Below are positions 30,220-41,437 of a stretch of 64,000 nt of DNA, piece by piece. Source of the stretch: Chloropicon primus. Lineage: Eukaryota > Chlorophyta > Chloropicophyceae > Chloropicales > Chloropicaceae. The stretch spans positions 1 to 64,000 of the forward strand of contig CP060768.1 in assembly GCA_023205875.1 (NCBI GenBank), read 5' to 3'. Position numbers and translations under genes: made by a program. Position 1 is the stretch's first letter; the number at the start of each line of letters is the position of its first letter. The notes under the pieces are model-generated. The model was not told where the DNA came from. It was given only the letters and a program-made list of their open reading frames with translations, and did no database searches.

Positions 30220-33200
30220 CTAACATTCGTAGGAGAGCGGCAAGTCCTGGTCCAGCAGCAGAGACCTCTGAGAATCGGTCCCCTTCTCCGTCTCCGTCTC
30301 GCTCGTGTTATCGTACATGTCTCTTGCCTGGTTGAAGTCGAAATTAGAAAGGTCTAGCTGCGACAAAACAACATTGCCGTGGAGGTCCCTGTGCTTCAAG
30401 CTCCCCATTTCAACACTGACGTCCTCTTTCTTGTGCAGCCAAAGCACGCACTTCCAAATGAAACGCTCGACTGACCGTTTCAAAGCCGGGACCTTGGACG
30501 CCAAGAAGGAATTCTTTTGGGTCTTGCACTCGAGGCAGATCGTGTGGATGTACTTCACCCCCTTTTGAAGCTCTTTCAGAATCGGGAGAACCTTGTCGTT
30601 CTTGTGCAAGTCGTTCTTGTCCAAAATAGCCAAGGCATCAAAGAAGCTTTGCCCATTCTGAACAATGTGCTTCAAGAACAAGTTCCCTTTCTCGACTTTC
30701 CTCGGCAGGAGAACAAGCTTGGTGAACAGCGCGGAGCATTGGTGGACCTTCCCGAGCTCGGATGTATCCTCAAGGCTCTCCTGGAGGTGCTTCTGAAACG
30801 TTTTGCACAGCCAGTGAAAAAGACTCGAATACCACACCATGATGCTCTGCCTATCCAGGAGAGGGTAAGGGCTCTCCATCTTCGACCCTTTGCCTTTGCC
30901 CAAAGTGCTCTTCACGTACCTTTCGTAGAACGTCATGGTTTCGTGCAAGCTCTCCAATGGGTCTTCGCAAAGGAAAGAATAGCTCTTGATGAGCTGATCA
31001 ATAATCCGAGCCTTCCTCGCGTTGCTTAGCTTCCTTGCAGAAAGAGAAGAAGGGTCTACCTCGATGAGGAGGTGATTCACTTTGAGGAACGTTTCGTGTC
31101 GGATTTGCTCCAAATCGAAGCCTGGCTGGTCGCCACCATCAAGCTCCTCCGCTTGAAGCTTTTGGTACACCGACACAATCGTTTGCACGGACTTGAACTT
31201 CAAATCAAAGCTTGACGTTTTCTCATAATGGGCACTCACTGTATTCAAGAAACCTGTGATGGAGTTGGCTCGATCGCAGCCCCCTCCGTTCCCGAGGAAA
31301 CAGTCAAAAAACTTGCACAAGTTGCTGACATTGTCGCACTTCTTGATCGTATCGCAGGTGATATCCGATATCAGCTCGAGCCCAAAGCTTGCAGCAGTGC
31401 AGGAATCCTTCACAAGGGCACTCGTCGCGTCATACAGGCATTCTGGTCCCGCGGCAGCCGTCGGAACCGACGTTTCATCTTGCGATGCTAAATGGTCCAG
31501 AAACGACTTCTGCAGCGTGTGTAGAACAAATGGGAAATCGATCTGTTCCTCCTCGAAGGTCTTGAACTCCACAATGTCAAGACTTGTTCTGAAGATGCCA
31601 TCCCTTGAATAGCATTGGTGGTGCAAAGCCTGCAGCAAGTACGTCCAGACCGGTATCAGGGCGGACTCGTCTTTGATTGCGCCGTGGCCCGGGGAGCAAG
31701 CCAGGAAGAGAATCCCGAAACAAGACCTCCTCAAAGGCCTAAACTGCTTTGTCGAAAAGTACTTTGCTGACTTCTCCACTTCCTGATTCATGCCTAAAAG
31801 TAAAACGTGCTCCCTAGCAGCAGGCTGTGCTGCGGCATCAGATTTCACACCCTTTCCTCTTTTCTCTTTCGCCTTCTGGTGCAGAAGAATGAGACAAGTT
31901 TCAAGAAAGTAGATGTTCTCCGCCCTCTCGATAACCTTTTTGATCGTCGCACTTTCCGTTTCCAGAGTTTGTTCATCCAAAAAGTTCAAGTCGTCGGTGA
32001 AGGTGTTCAGAATTTCGCGACACCAGCTAATGGCGTAACCGAGTATTTGTGCCACGTCCTTCCGCTGGCTGCTCGAATCGAGGCATTCCTTGGCAAAAAG
32101 GTGGAGGGGACATCCAAGAAGGGCATTGATGGCCTCGAGTGACTTTGAAAGCCTTTTTTCAAGCGTCTGCATGAGGCATATCTGCGCAGGTAGCTTGGCC
32201 AACTGAAGTTGCTCCTCCTTGTCGTAGGACAGAGACAAAGGTAGTATTCTTATGGCAACTTGGGCGTCCTCATCATCCAGGTTGAACCACGCCTCACTTG
32301 GCATAGGATAGCTTGTAGTCAATTCCCCTTCTTGCAGCTTGCCGTTCTGAAACTCATCAATGTATATCGATTCAAATTCTTCTTGCACCATGCCGTTCAA
32401 GTACTCGAGAACCTTTTCGTTCGTCAAGCGGCCCTGTGACAGCAACTGAGCGAGCTCTTCGAACAAAAAGCCCAAGCTCACTGGGTTTCTTGAGCACTGC
32501 CTGAACATTCTCCTCAGAGAATCACATACTTCCTTTGCGCATCTTGCGGGGCTGCTCGAGGACTCAATCAATCGCTCCGTCTTCCCCAGCAGGGCCAAAC
32601 TCCCAATGATGCCCGTCTTAAAATGGTTCTGGCAATCTGATGACATCTGCTTCCTTATCATGATGTGAACCTCATCCTCGAGTCTGGAATGCTGATGGGC
32701 AGCGAGGCTATCTGGAGCCGGGGCTATGAGCTCGCTAATCACCCAAAACAGCTCCCTCGTCTGATTGTTGTCGAACATCTCAATGTGATCCAAAAGGGTC
32801 GCTAAGTATGACGCAAACGGTTTCAGGAGTTCCAAGCTATCTGTTGCAATCGCAGTGAGGGACGCCAGGGCGCCGTTCACTTCCTCGGCATTTCCACTGC
32901 CCAAGTGCGCCACAAGCTCACCCAAGATGTCCTGCCTCTGATACATCTCTTGGAACGTTACGAATAAAAGAGAGTACAGGGACACTCCCGTCCTCGCAAT
33001 GGTCGCGTTCTTCGACTTGAGCAGTGTGCACGTGAAAGAGAGAATGGCAGCAAAAAACTCTTTCAAGGCATTGTAGTGGGTTCCGATTGATTGGGCAAGA
33101 ATGCTGTCTGAAAGCTGCCCCGACAAAATTTTCTTGTGAGCAGTTTGCTGAGCATGGTTTGCTTGGTCTCCGCTGAAGCTCAAAAGGACAAGGAGAACCC

Positions 33201-34421
33201 AGACATCCACTACGCAGAGCTGTGCACCGCCGAGGGCACTGGCACCAAGCCTCTTCAGAAGCTTGTTGTAAAATGCGATTGCCTCAGGCTTGCAGCGCAG
33301 TGCAGACCTGATGGCCAGAACTATTTCTTTCTCCACATCTGCAGTTTTCTTGCCCTTCTGCTTCCTGTCTGGGATTTTTCTTCTGGGGTCCGCCGTGTCC
33401 ACAAAGTGAAGCTGGGCTCGCAAGGCCACCAAGACCCTCTCGTACGTCTCCTCCGTGCAATTCTCAAGGAGAAACTTTACGAGCTTTCCCAGCTCTTCCA
33501 CCTCCACGGCGGGAACGTGGTCCAAGACTTTGATGGTGATCTCATTCCTCACAGCATTGGAGATGCACAAGCTGGGAACAGTCTCGATGACCGTGTCTGT
33601 GAACGCCGAGTCCTCCTCCATCTTGCCCAGAAGAAAGTGCCCGACCCGATCAGCCTGGTCATCCGTCACCGTTATCTCTGGCAAAAAGACGATCATGTCC
33701 TTCTGAAAGCTCTCGTCTGTCACGCTCATGACGTCCATGAACTTGTCCAGGATTGCGCTGTCCTCCGAGTTCACGTCCAGCCACCTGAACTGATTGATGA
33801 TCGAGGCCATGAACCCCTTCTGAGTCTCGTTTGAAGGGTCGAGCTGCGGGACCTTCTCGAGCAGCAGGGTGGAGACAGGAGCCTGCAAGCAGTACACGTT
33901 GAGCTGAGAAAAGAAAAGAAAGAGAAACGAACGCTGTCAGTGGACGGGGAAGGAACGGCGCGCGAGCTGCGACGTCGCGATCTCACCAAACCGTGGGCCA
34001 GGCTATCCCCGTCGTTGATGGGCTTCGTAAGCATCCTCAGCCCCTCTTCTGCATCTGCATAGCTTTCCAGGTCGTGAACAAATCTCTGTTTCAACCTCGG
34101 GTCCGTCGCCAGGCTCAGCTCAATCGTGTTCACAAACTCCCTCGCGTCGCAGGAGAGCGCGAACTCCCTCGCCCCCTCCTCTCCCTCCTCTACCCTGCAC
34201 CCGCTCTTCTCACACACGTCGAGAAACACACCTCCCTCCCCCTCGCACTTCCGCTTCCTCTTCCTGTCCTCTCTCTCTCTTTCTTTTTCTTTTTCTTTTT
34301 CGTTTTGGCTCCCGGTCTCGCGACGGAGTGGTCCGGTGGTGCGCCCCTCCGCCTCCTCCTCCGCCTCGCCATCCCGCACCATCCCCTCGCCCTCGCCTCC
34401 GCGCTCTGCCGACGACGCCAT
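30220..34421 (-). CDS. FANCD2: Fanconi anemia group D2 protein homologue
   Basis: Two exons (34421-33987 and 33903-30220), joined in phase 0 at SLAHGL|LNVYCLQAPV, give 1372 residues; human FANCD2 has about 1450. FANCD2 with FANCI is monoubiquitinated and clamps DNA at interstrand crosslinks. The short first exon carries a Lys/Glu-rich low-complexity stretch (KEKEKEREREDRKRKRK) that may act as a nuclear signal. Family resemblance is over the long helical-repeat body: LGELVAHLGSGNAEEVNGAL, the YGQ/VDVWVLLVLL segment, and IIDQLIKSYSFLCED. I could not place the conserved ubiquitinated Lys with certainty. The last residues are acidic and end PLSYEC. It is the downstream gene of a minus-strand trio with CLP1 and RAD51D. 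Confidence 0.9.
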
Positions 34422-34602
34422 CGTGGAGCTGTCACTGTCACTGGAGGAGAAAAAATGGAGGGAAAACGGAGGGCAGGCATGACTGACTTGGAGGGAAGGA
34501 GTTATTGTACATCTTCAATTGCCTTTTATTTGTTGTTGTTATGGTTATGGTTTCTTAGAGCTTGCATTGTCCACGCCAACCGGCCTTTCCTTGGTTCTGA
34601 AC
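34422..34602. other. Short spacer between FANCD2 start and CLP1 stop
   Basis: About 180 bp, containing the FANCD2 promoter and the CLP1 3' end. Nothing else recognised. Confidence 0.5.
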
Positions 34603-36042
34603 TCACAAGAAGCACTTGACCGTGCCCGCGAGGAGTATGGGGGACGGCAAGGCGGAAGGGGAGGGGGAGAGGTAGGTCAAGGTTCCCCTTTGGACGTCCA
34701 CCTCAGTGACGTGGATGAAGCCTGCCACGTTCGAGTGCAATATTTCTGACGGATCCTTCGCGTGGGACACTGCCAGGATCGAGTGCGTCAGGTCCCTCTG
34801 CACGCTGATTTTCTGTACCTTCATCTTATCGTCCGCATCTCTGGTGGCGGTTCCGATGGGCAAGGCCGAGAGGGGGGCCTTTGGGCCGCCACCCACGCGG
34901 TAGACCGAGATCTGGCTCAGCTGGATCGACCTCGAAAAGGGGGAGAGCTCCTTGTCATACCCATAGAAGTAGGAGCGGATCTTTCTCTCCCTGGTGAGCT
35001 TTCTGTGGGAGGAGTCCCTCGAGACCACACCTCCACTTCGCGTCACCTTCACGATCTCCACCTTCCTCCTGTCCTTCCCGTTCTTCTCAGCCCTCGCGGG
35101 GTCCTTTTCCGTGAACACGAATTGGTCCAGGAGCTGGCTGTAGAGCCTGTCGTGGCCGATCACGAGGACCGTGTCTATCTTGAGCTTGTCGATGGCGTGC
35201 AACAAAAGGTCGTAGCCCTGGCCGTCAATCCACCCCATCGTGTTCACAAAAATTCCCGAGGACGACGCAAGGGCGTTGGACTCCGAGGACAAGAACGAGT
35301 CCAGCACTGTGGCCAGCCGCTCCACCGTGGTCTTGTAATAGTCCATATTCTCCGAGGGCGAGGCGTGGCCGTAGAAGAACGAAAGGACATTGTCGCACTG
35401 GAAGACGCCCCTTTTGATGTCCGCCACATCCTCCACCAAGACCGCCGAGATCGTCCCGGGCACCGTGATCATGGACTGACCCATGTCGAGGTCCACCAGC
35501 ACGGGCGTGTTCCCAGCCCTCACCGCGTAGTTGATCAGGATCCTCGTCAAGGTGCTCTTCCCCATGTCCACCGGACCCGCGATGAGGCAACGAGGTCCGC
35601 CGCTCCCTCCATCGGATGCCTTGCCATTGCCGCTCTCCCGCTTCTTCTCCAAAGCCGAGTGAAGGTTCGCGTACTGGAGCTGGGGCGTCTCATCAGCTTC
35701 CACGGAGTACACCACCGGGACCACCGTATCCGCATCATCAACGTACTCCAGCTCCAAGGTCGCGCCGTGGTACGTGAAGCACGCTATGTTCTGGCCGTAC
35801 ACCTCGACCTTTTGCCTGACAGCGATCTCGGTGCCGAACACTTCCGCCGTGCCTTTGACGAGCTTGAGGCAACACTTCTTATTGCTGTCGGACGATTGGC
35901 TCCCTACCGCAGTCGTCGTCGCAGTCGTCGCAGTCGTGCGTTCCAAACTTACGGGGCTCCACTCGATCCGCAACTCGCAGCCTTGTCCTAGCTCGTAGAC
36001 TTGGCGGGTTGTCTTCGGCGCATCGCCTCCAGCCTCCGCCAT
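34603..36042 (-). CDS. CLP1: Pre-mRNA cleavage complex / RNA 5'-kinase protein CLP1
   Basis: A 479-residue protein starting at the ATG at 36042 (MAEAGGDAP); the upstream open frame to 36213 is Pro/Arg-rich and unlike the family. CLP1 is part of the cleavage factor needed for mRNA 3'-end formation, and in animals and archaea is a polynucleotide 5'-OH kinase acting in tRNA splicing. Order of domains: N-terminal beta domain (ELRIEWSPVSLE, IACFTYHGATLELEY), central P-loop AGPVDMGKSTLTRIL (about 155-169), LVDLDMGQSMITVPGT, the NTMGWIDGQGYDLL segment, and a C-terminal domain (VYRVGGGPKAPLSALPIG, NVAGFIHVTEVDVQRGTLTY). The P-loop keeps GxxDxGKST as in active kinases. Length about that of human CLP1 (425) with some insertions. 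Confidence 0.94.
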   Translation of the reverse strand: MAEAGGDAPKTTRQVYELGQGCELRIEWSPVSLERTTATTATTTAVGSQSSDSNKKCCLKLVKGTAEVFGTEIAVRQKVEVYGQNIACFTYHGATLELEYVDDADTVVPVVYSVEADETPQLQYANLHSALEKKRESGNGKASDGGSGGPRCLIAGPVDMGKSTLTRILINYAVRAGNTPVLVDLDMGQSMITVPGTISAVLVEDVADIKRGVFQCDNVLSFFYGHASPSENMDYYKTTVERLATVLDSFLSSESNALASSSGIFVNTMGWIDGQGYDLLLHAIDKLKIDTVLVIGHDRLYSQLLDQFVFTEKDPARAEKNGKDRRKVEIVKVTRSGGVVSRDSSHRKLTRERKIRSYFYGYDKELSPFSRSIQLSQISVYRVGGGPKAPLSALPIGTATRDADDKMKVQKISVQRDLTHSILAVSHAKDPSEILHSNVAGFIHVTEVDVQRGTLTYLSPSPSALPSPILLAGTVKCFL

Positions 36043-36300
36043 CGCGATACACGACGATCCCTCTTCTCTTCTCCTCTTCCCTTCTCCTCGCGCTCCTCTC
36101 TGCGCGGTGTGCGCCCCCACCGGCTGTGAGTTTGGTGCTCGGCTTGGATGGAGAGGAGGTTGGTCTGGTCGGGGGGGGGGGGGTAATGTCAAGGGGTGGT
36201 TGCTATAATACACGCATACATTATAACTTCGCTTACAAAGTTTCCTGTTTCCAGTTGATGTTCCGGAAAGAGAGCTGTCCCCTGTTCCGGCCCGCTAACG

Positions 36301-37452
36301 TTAGTTCCAGACGCTGACATCCCTGACTTCACAGTTTTCGGTGTTGTGGGGGTTCTCAATGCCCTGTATGAGTCTGTTCCCCATGATCATCCACGCCTCC
36401 CTGCCGCAGTTCCCTGTAGACGATTTGATCAAGGTGGCCTTGCAGACGACGGCCCTCTCGTTGCTTTCCTTGCCAGGGCCCTCGGGGCCGCCGGCCAAAC
36501 CGTCATCGAGCCTCTCGACACGGTGCATCTTCAAGTGAACTCTGACGTTGACTTGGGGCTGCCACAGGAGTCCCAGGCCTGGCTTCCCCTGGTCGGTCGC
36601 GGGTGAGGCCCCGGGACCGTCGACGTGATCGCGATCCGCGGCCGCTTGCCTCCCGTCGCCCCGAAGGGGGGAGAACTGCCTGACCTCGTGGTTGGTGAGG
36701 ACGACTGCGATGTTGTACCGGTTTGCAAGCTCGCTCATCGCGGTGGACAACTGGGTCATCAGGAGTTTCCCAAAGTTTTGCTGGCCAATGCTCAAGTCCC
36801 TGTAAAGGTGGAGGGATGGGCTATCGACCACGACAACCTTGGGGATGGGCTTGTCGTGCTTCTGCAAGTAGCCAAAGTTTTCGATCATCCCCTGGAAGAT
36901 CGATATCAAGGAGAGCGTGTCGTTCACCTGAGTGACGCTGACGTTCGGCAAAATCTTCGAAAGGCTCTCCACGACTTTGGAAAGAAGAGGAAGCACACAG
37001 AAGCACGTCAGCAGCTCGCGTTCCGGGGCTCTGGAGGCTTTGGGGGCTTTGGTTGACTTACCCTCCGTCTCGGAGAGATCGAAGTGCACAAGCACGTGCT
37101 TGGACAATTTCACGAGCCTCTCCGGCGAAAAGCTCCCGTTCGAGGTCATGTAAACGACCGGGTACCCGAGCCAGGCCGCGCAAGCGGAGATGCAGTGGCA
37201 CACCTGCGTCTTCCCCGACGGAGATGCTCCAAAAAATTCAGTGATCTGTCCCTCCCTCAGGCCTCCCCCCAGGAGTGCGTCCAGCGTCCCGATCCCCGTC
37301 GGCAGCAGGACGCTCGTCTGGAGCTTGTTGAAGAGGGCGAGGCCATCCTGCACATCCACCTGGCGCGACAGAGCCTCTGCCACCCTCCTGTCCAACTGCG
37401 CAAGCCAAAAGCAACAGCAAGAGCAACACCAGCATCGAAAACAGGCACACAC

Positions 37453-37491
<39 letters not shown>

Positions 37492-37902
37492 CAATGATGC
37501 AGAGGAAGAGGTTGTCAATGTCCACGAGCGATAGTTGGACGAGGGCATGCGGAGGGATGGAAGACGAGGTGGAGGACTGACCTCGTGGAGGGTTTCTGTG
37601 GTCTGCGTGTCCCTCTCCCTCTCCCTCTCTGCGTGTTTCGTCTTGTCCCTGCACTCGGCAAGGAGGTACGCCTCGAGTGACTTGACTTCCTTGGCGAGGC
37701 GCTCCACCCCCGCGTCCACCCCCCCCCCCTTCAGAAGCCCCTCCACAAGGCGAACCATCACCACCGCCTTCGCCTCGTCCGTGCCCACGTGAGCAGAGCG
37801 CGCAGATCGATCGCGATCGGGCGGGGAGCAAGGGCAAGGAAGGGGGAACCAAGGGGGAACCAAGGGGGAAGCGGGGCGATCGCAAGGCACTCGGCGGGCC
37901 AT
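36301..37902 (-). CDS. RAD51D: RAD51 paralogue, RAD51D type
   Basis: Three exons on the minus strand: 37902-37582, 37395-37062 and 36974-36301, giving 442 residues. RAD51D belongs to the BCDX2 complex that loads RAD51 for homologous recombination. After joining, LQTSVLLPTGIGTLDALLGG, then Walker A GASPSGKTQVC (about 160-170) and Walker B KVVVVDSPS align with the family, as does VVLTNHEVRQF. The 87-bp second intron is also open in frame, so an unspliced reading adds 29 residues (ETEGKSTKAPKASR...LSK) not found in relatives; the splice ETE|VVESLSKILP fits better. The first intron contains a long CT run in the sense direction. The first exon (start ATG 37902) is the least certain part. It may share a promoter with the F-box gene 101 bp away. 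Confidence 0.87.
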
Positions 37903-38003
37903 ACTCTTCTCTCGTCTCTCGTCTCTCGTCTCTCGGGACAAGCTTTTGCTTTGGCGGAGAATACACGGCGCAGAGAGAGACAGGGGAGTGGGATTGAGGG
38001 AGG

Positions 38004-39602
38004 ATGAGTGCGGAGGTGTTGCCGGATGGCGTGTGGAGGAAGATCTTCCGCGAGCTTGATCGGGAAGGGCAGTGCTTTGCGGCGGCGTTGTCATGCAAGC
38101 GCTTCTTGGAGATCGAGAGTGACGTGTTCGAGGAGAGGGAGAACAAGGCCACGGCGGCCAACAATGATGCGAGGAGGAGGGGAGGAGGGAGGGGACCGAG
38201 GGCAGGAACGGGGACGAGGGCGAGGAGGTGGAGGGGGATTGTGACGCGGCTCAAGGGGTTTCTTAAGACCAATGGCGGCATGCGTGCGAGCGCCGAGTAC
38301 GTGAAGTGGTGCTTTGGGTTAACGGACGAGGGCGACCTCAAGGCGAGGAAGATGCTGGCCTCCGTAGCGGCTTACCAGGGCCACAAGGATGCGCTTGTGT
38401 GGCTCAGGGCGCGAGGGTGTCCGTGGTGGGGGGCGAAGATGTGCAACGCGGCTGCCAAGGGCGGCCAGGTCGATGTTCTCAGGTGGCTGAGGCACCAGGG
38501 AGTTCCCTGGGACGTCAGGACCTGCTACAAGGCAGCGAGGAGGGGGCACCTCGACGCACTCCGCTGGCTGAGGAGCGAAGGGTGCGAGTGGAACGAGTGG
38601 ACCTGCTCGAGCGCGGCCAAGGGGGGTCACTTGGATGTCCTCAAGTGGGCGCGGGAGAACGGGGCGCCTTGGAACGATCTCACGTGCACAGAGGCAGCGA
38701 GAGGGGGGTACATGGACGTCCTCATTTGGGCGCGCGAGAACGGGGTGGAGTGGGACGAGTACTCTTGCAGCGAGGCCGCGCTCGGCGGTCACTTGGATGT
38801 CCTAGCGTGGCTTCGGGTCTCGGGGTGCCCGTGGGACGAGGAAGTCATGTGCAGGTGCGCGGCGGAGGGAGGGAACCTCGAGATGCTAAAATGGATCAGA
38901 GACGCGGGGTGCCCGTGGGACGAGTGGACTTGCACTCGCGCCGCGGAGGGGGGGCACCTGGAGGTCCTGCACTGGGCCAGATCTCAAGGTTGCCCCTGGA
39001 GCGAGTACACCTGCACTCACGCCGCGGAGGCGGGGCACCTGGAGGTTCTCCGTTACCTCAGGCGGGAGGGCTGCCCGTGGCCCGAGAGAGTGTGCGACTG
39101 CGCTGCCCTGTCGGGCAACTTGGAGGTCCTCAAGTGGCTCCGGGGGATGGATCCGCCTTGCCCATGGAGCGAGGGCACGTGCCAGCACGCTGCGAGCGGC
39201 GGGCACCTTGAGATGCTCCAATGGATGAGGGCTCAGGATCCGCCTTGCCCCTGGGACGAGTTCACTTGCGGTGGCGCCGCGGAGTTCGGCCGACTGGATG
39301 TTCTAATTTGGGCGAGGGAGAACGGGTGCGAGTGGAACGAGTTCTTGATCTGCCGGTACGCCGCGGAGGGAGGGCATCTCCCGGTGCTGAGGTGGTCCCG
39401 GGGGGTGGCAGGGTGCCACTGGGACGAGATGACAACCTGGGCCGCGGCGCAGGGCGGCCACCTCGACGTCCTAGCGTGGGCTCGAAGTCAAGACCCGCCG
39501 TGCCCCTGGTTCCGGTCCGAGTGCCTGGCCGGAGCGATGGGGAGGGGCCACGCCGAGGTCGTCGACTGGATCATGAAAGAGAACAGATCTGCAGAGAACT
39601 AA
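38004..39602 (+). CDS. F-box protein with 15 ankyrin-type repeats
   Basis: A 532-residue intronless protein. The N-terminus (LPDGVWRKIFRELDREGQCF...CKRFLEI) is an F-box-like helical pair, which would dock on Skp1 in an SCF ubiquitin ligase. From about residue 120 to the end are 15 repeats of 26-28 residues with consensus GGHLDVLKWARENGCPWDEW. Each has a Cys near the end of the helix and a Trp in the PW(D/N)E loop, the short ankyrin type abundant in algae, oomycetes and giant viruses. The usual partner would be a degradation target, which is not known. An Arg/Gly-rich stretch lies between the F-box and repeats. Confidence 0.88.
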   Translation: MSAEVLPDGVWRKIFRELDREGQCFAAALSCKRFLEIESDVFEERENKATAANNDARRRGGGRGPRAGTGTRARRWRGIVTRLKGFLKTNGGMRASAEYVKWCFGLTDEGDLKARKMLASVAAYQGHKDALVWLRARGCPWWGAKMCNAAAKGGQVDVLRWLRHQGVPWDVRTCYKAARRGHLDALRWLRSEGCEWNEWTCSSAAKGGHLDVLKWARENGAPWNDLTCTEAARGGYMDVLIWARENGVEWDEYSCSEAALGGHLDVLAWLRVSGCPWDEEVMCRCAAEGGNLEMLKWIRDAGCPWDEWTCTRAAEGGHLEVLHWARSQGCPWSEYTCTHAAEAGHLEVLRYLRREGCPWPERVCDCAALSGNLEVLKWLRGMDPPCPWSEGTCQHAASGGHLEMLQWMRAQDPPCPWDEFTCGGAAEFGRLDVLIWARENGCEWNEFLICRYAAEGGHLPVLRWSRGVAGCHWDEMTTWAAAQGGHLDVLAWARSQDPPCPWFRSECLAGAMGRGHAEVVDWIMKENRSAEN

Positions 39603-39751
39603 CAGGATGCGTATACACGTACACAGCCGACGACGACGGAGACGAGATCTTCCTTGGAGTTCCTGGGTGAGGGAGTCGAGGGACGGCGCGGGGGAGACGC
39701 TGCTGAATTGGACGAGAAAGAGCGATGTGACGTTGTTCACGATCGAGGATG

Positions 39752-39754
39752 ATG

Positions 39755-39801
<47 letters not shown>
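39752..39801. repeat. (CT)n microsatellite upstream of MRPL54
   Basis: About 25 uninterrupted CT dinucleotides in the 289-bp gap between the F-box gene and MRPL54. One of many similar tracts in this window; see findings. Confidence 0.95.
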
Positions 39802-39805
<4 letters not shown>

Positions 39806-39891
39806 GAATTTGTGATTTTTTTTCTTTTAATCCAAGGGACGTCGACCGACCGACGACGAAGACAGGTGGTGTTTAGTTTAGGGTGTGCGTG

Positions 39892-40621
39892 ATGACGGGC
39901 TCGACGTTCCTTCGGTTGGCCGCGTACCATCGCGGCGTCCTTCCCGGCCTCGCGCCTCACACGAGGTTCCTCTGCTCCCCGTCCTCTTCCTCCGCCGCAG
40001 AGGAGGCGGACGACGACGGCAAGCAAATTGGGCAGCCCGTCCAGGGCATCAACTACAAAAAGGTAAGCCTGGGAAAGACGCAGGGACGGAGGGGGAGAAG
40101 AGAAGAGAAGACGGGCCTCGTCCCTTGCACTGTGCTGACCTCCACGCCGGCTTCCTTCCCTTCTTCGTTTTGTTTTGATTTGTTTTGTTTTGTTTTGATT
40201 TGATTTGATTCGTTGTCGTCGCTTGCTTTCTAGGGTGGCACCGATCCGAAGATCTTGCCTGATGGGGAGTACCCAGAGTGGCTTTGGACCATGATCGACC
40301 CGAAGCCGACCCTCTCGGAGCTGGACAGGAAGCTCAGGCCGATCATCAACAAGGAGATCAACGGCATTGGGGAGCTGAGGCAGCTCATGAACGACCACGA
40401 GGACGAGGTCAGTAGATTCATTCGTTCATTCCTTGGGACAGGAAGACGTTGAGGAGTTTGGGAGCCCTGACCAAGCGACGTCATTCGTCGCCCGTTTCTT
40501 TCTCTTGTTGCTGTTTTGCACGCACGTGTGCCTCCTTGCTCGCGGTACTCAGATAAGGAGGTATGCCAAGCTTCTGGGAAAGGTCAGGGTGAAGGAGAAT
40601 AACACGAAGAAGAAGAAGTGA
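39892..40621 (+). CDS. MRPL54: Mitochondrial large-subunit ribosomal protein mL54
   Basis: Three exons (39892-40062, 40234-40407, 40553-40621) encode 137 residues, all joined at codon boundaries. The family block GADP(x)ILPDGEYPEWLW appears here as GGTDPKILPDGEYPEWLWTM, which is the hallmark of MRPL54 (yeast Mrpl37). The first exon is Arg/Ala-rich, fitting a mitochondrial presequence. The basic C-terminus (IRRYAKLLGKVRVKENN then four Lys) is typical of ribosomal proteins. A last exon of 23 codons is short and easy to miss. Confidence 0.92.
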
Positions 40622-41325
40622 GGAGGAGGCGGGTCCTGCTTTGTGTGTGCTTGTGTGTGCGTGTGTGTGTGTGCACTGCTGCATCCTCATCCCCGGGTAT
40701 TATTATTATTATTCAATACTATTTTTAACGGTTTGGTGGAGTGGGTTGAGTTCTGTATTCTATCGATAAATAGATAGATAGACAAAGAGAGGGACAAAGA
40801 GAGAGAGAAGAGATCGCCTGCAGACAGACTTCTCGGTGGTCCTGCTGCATAACCCGGGCGGTTTCTCCTCTTGCGCAATGAGCACGGTCACTCCCCAGGT
40901 GAAGTATTCAGGAGGGGCTGGTTGTTGTTGTGTGTTGTTGTTTGCACACAAAATCATCCTCATCCAAGAAGCGCAAAGAGGGGAGGCCGAGGTTTCAGAA
41001 ATTCTAGTTTATCGGCCCAGGATTCTTTCGTCCGCCAAGATGAAGGAGAAGAAGGAGACCATTGTCCTCCTCCTCCCTCCCTCCCGTCCCTTCCCTCCCC
41101 CCTCCGTCGTCCTCCTCGTTGATTTTTTCGGATAAGAGGTAGGCTATGGTCGCGCCCCCCTGATCAAGAAGGGATTTGTACACGACACTCGTGTCCTCCA
41201 GTGGCGTGGCTCCTCCTCCGTCATTCTCGTGTACAGATCTCGTGTCTCATTCGTGGAGAACAACGCACTCCATTTTTTTGTGGCGAACAGAGAACGAGCG
41301 GTCGATCGGTGGACAACAAACCAAC

Positions 41326-41360
<35 letters not shown>

Positions 41361-41437
41361 CTTGAGGAGGACGTGACGTGACGTGCACTTAACAGACAAG
41401 AGTACCGTGCAGAGATACAACACACACGAACATAACA
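40622..41437. other. Intergenic region upstream of flavodoxin
   Basis: About 815 bp. Contains (GT)n at 40644-40672, TATTATTATTATT at 40700, a GATA-type run at 40763-40780, and (GAC)n at about 41330-41360. The small open frames on both strands look non-coding. Given the flavodoxin role in iron limitation, iron-responsive elements would be expected in the proximal 300 bp, but I recognise none. Confidence 0.55.

Noticed and set aside
39752-39801. (CT)n runs here and elsewhere considered as CRISPR-like or satellite arrays
   Set aside because: Simple dinucleotide microsatellites without spacers.
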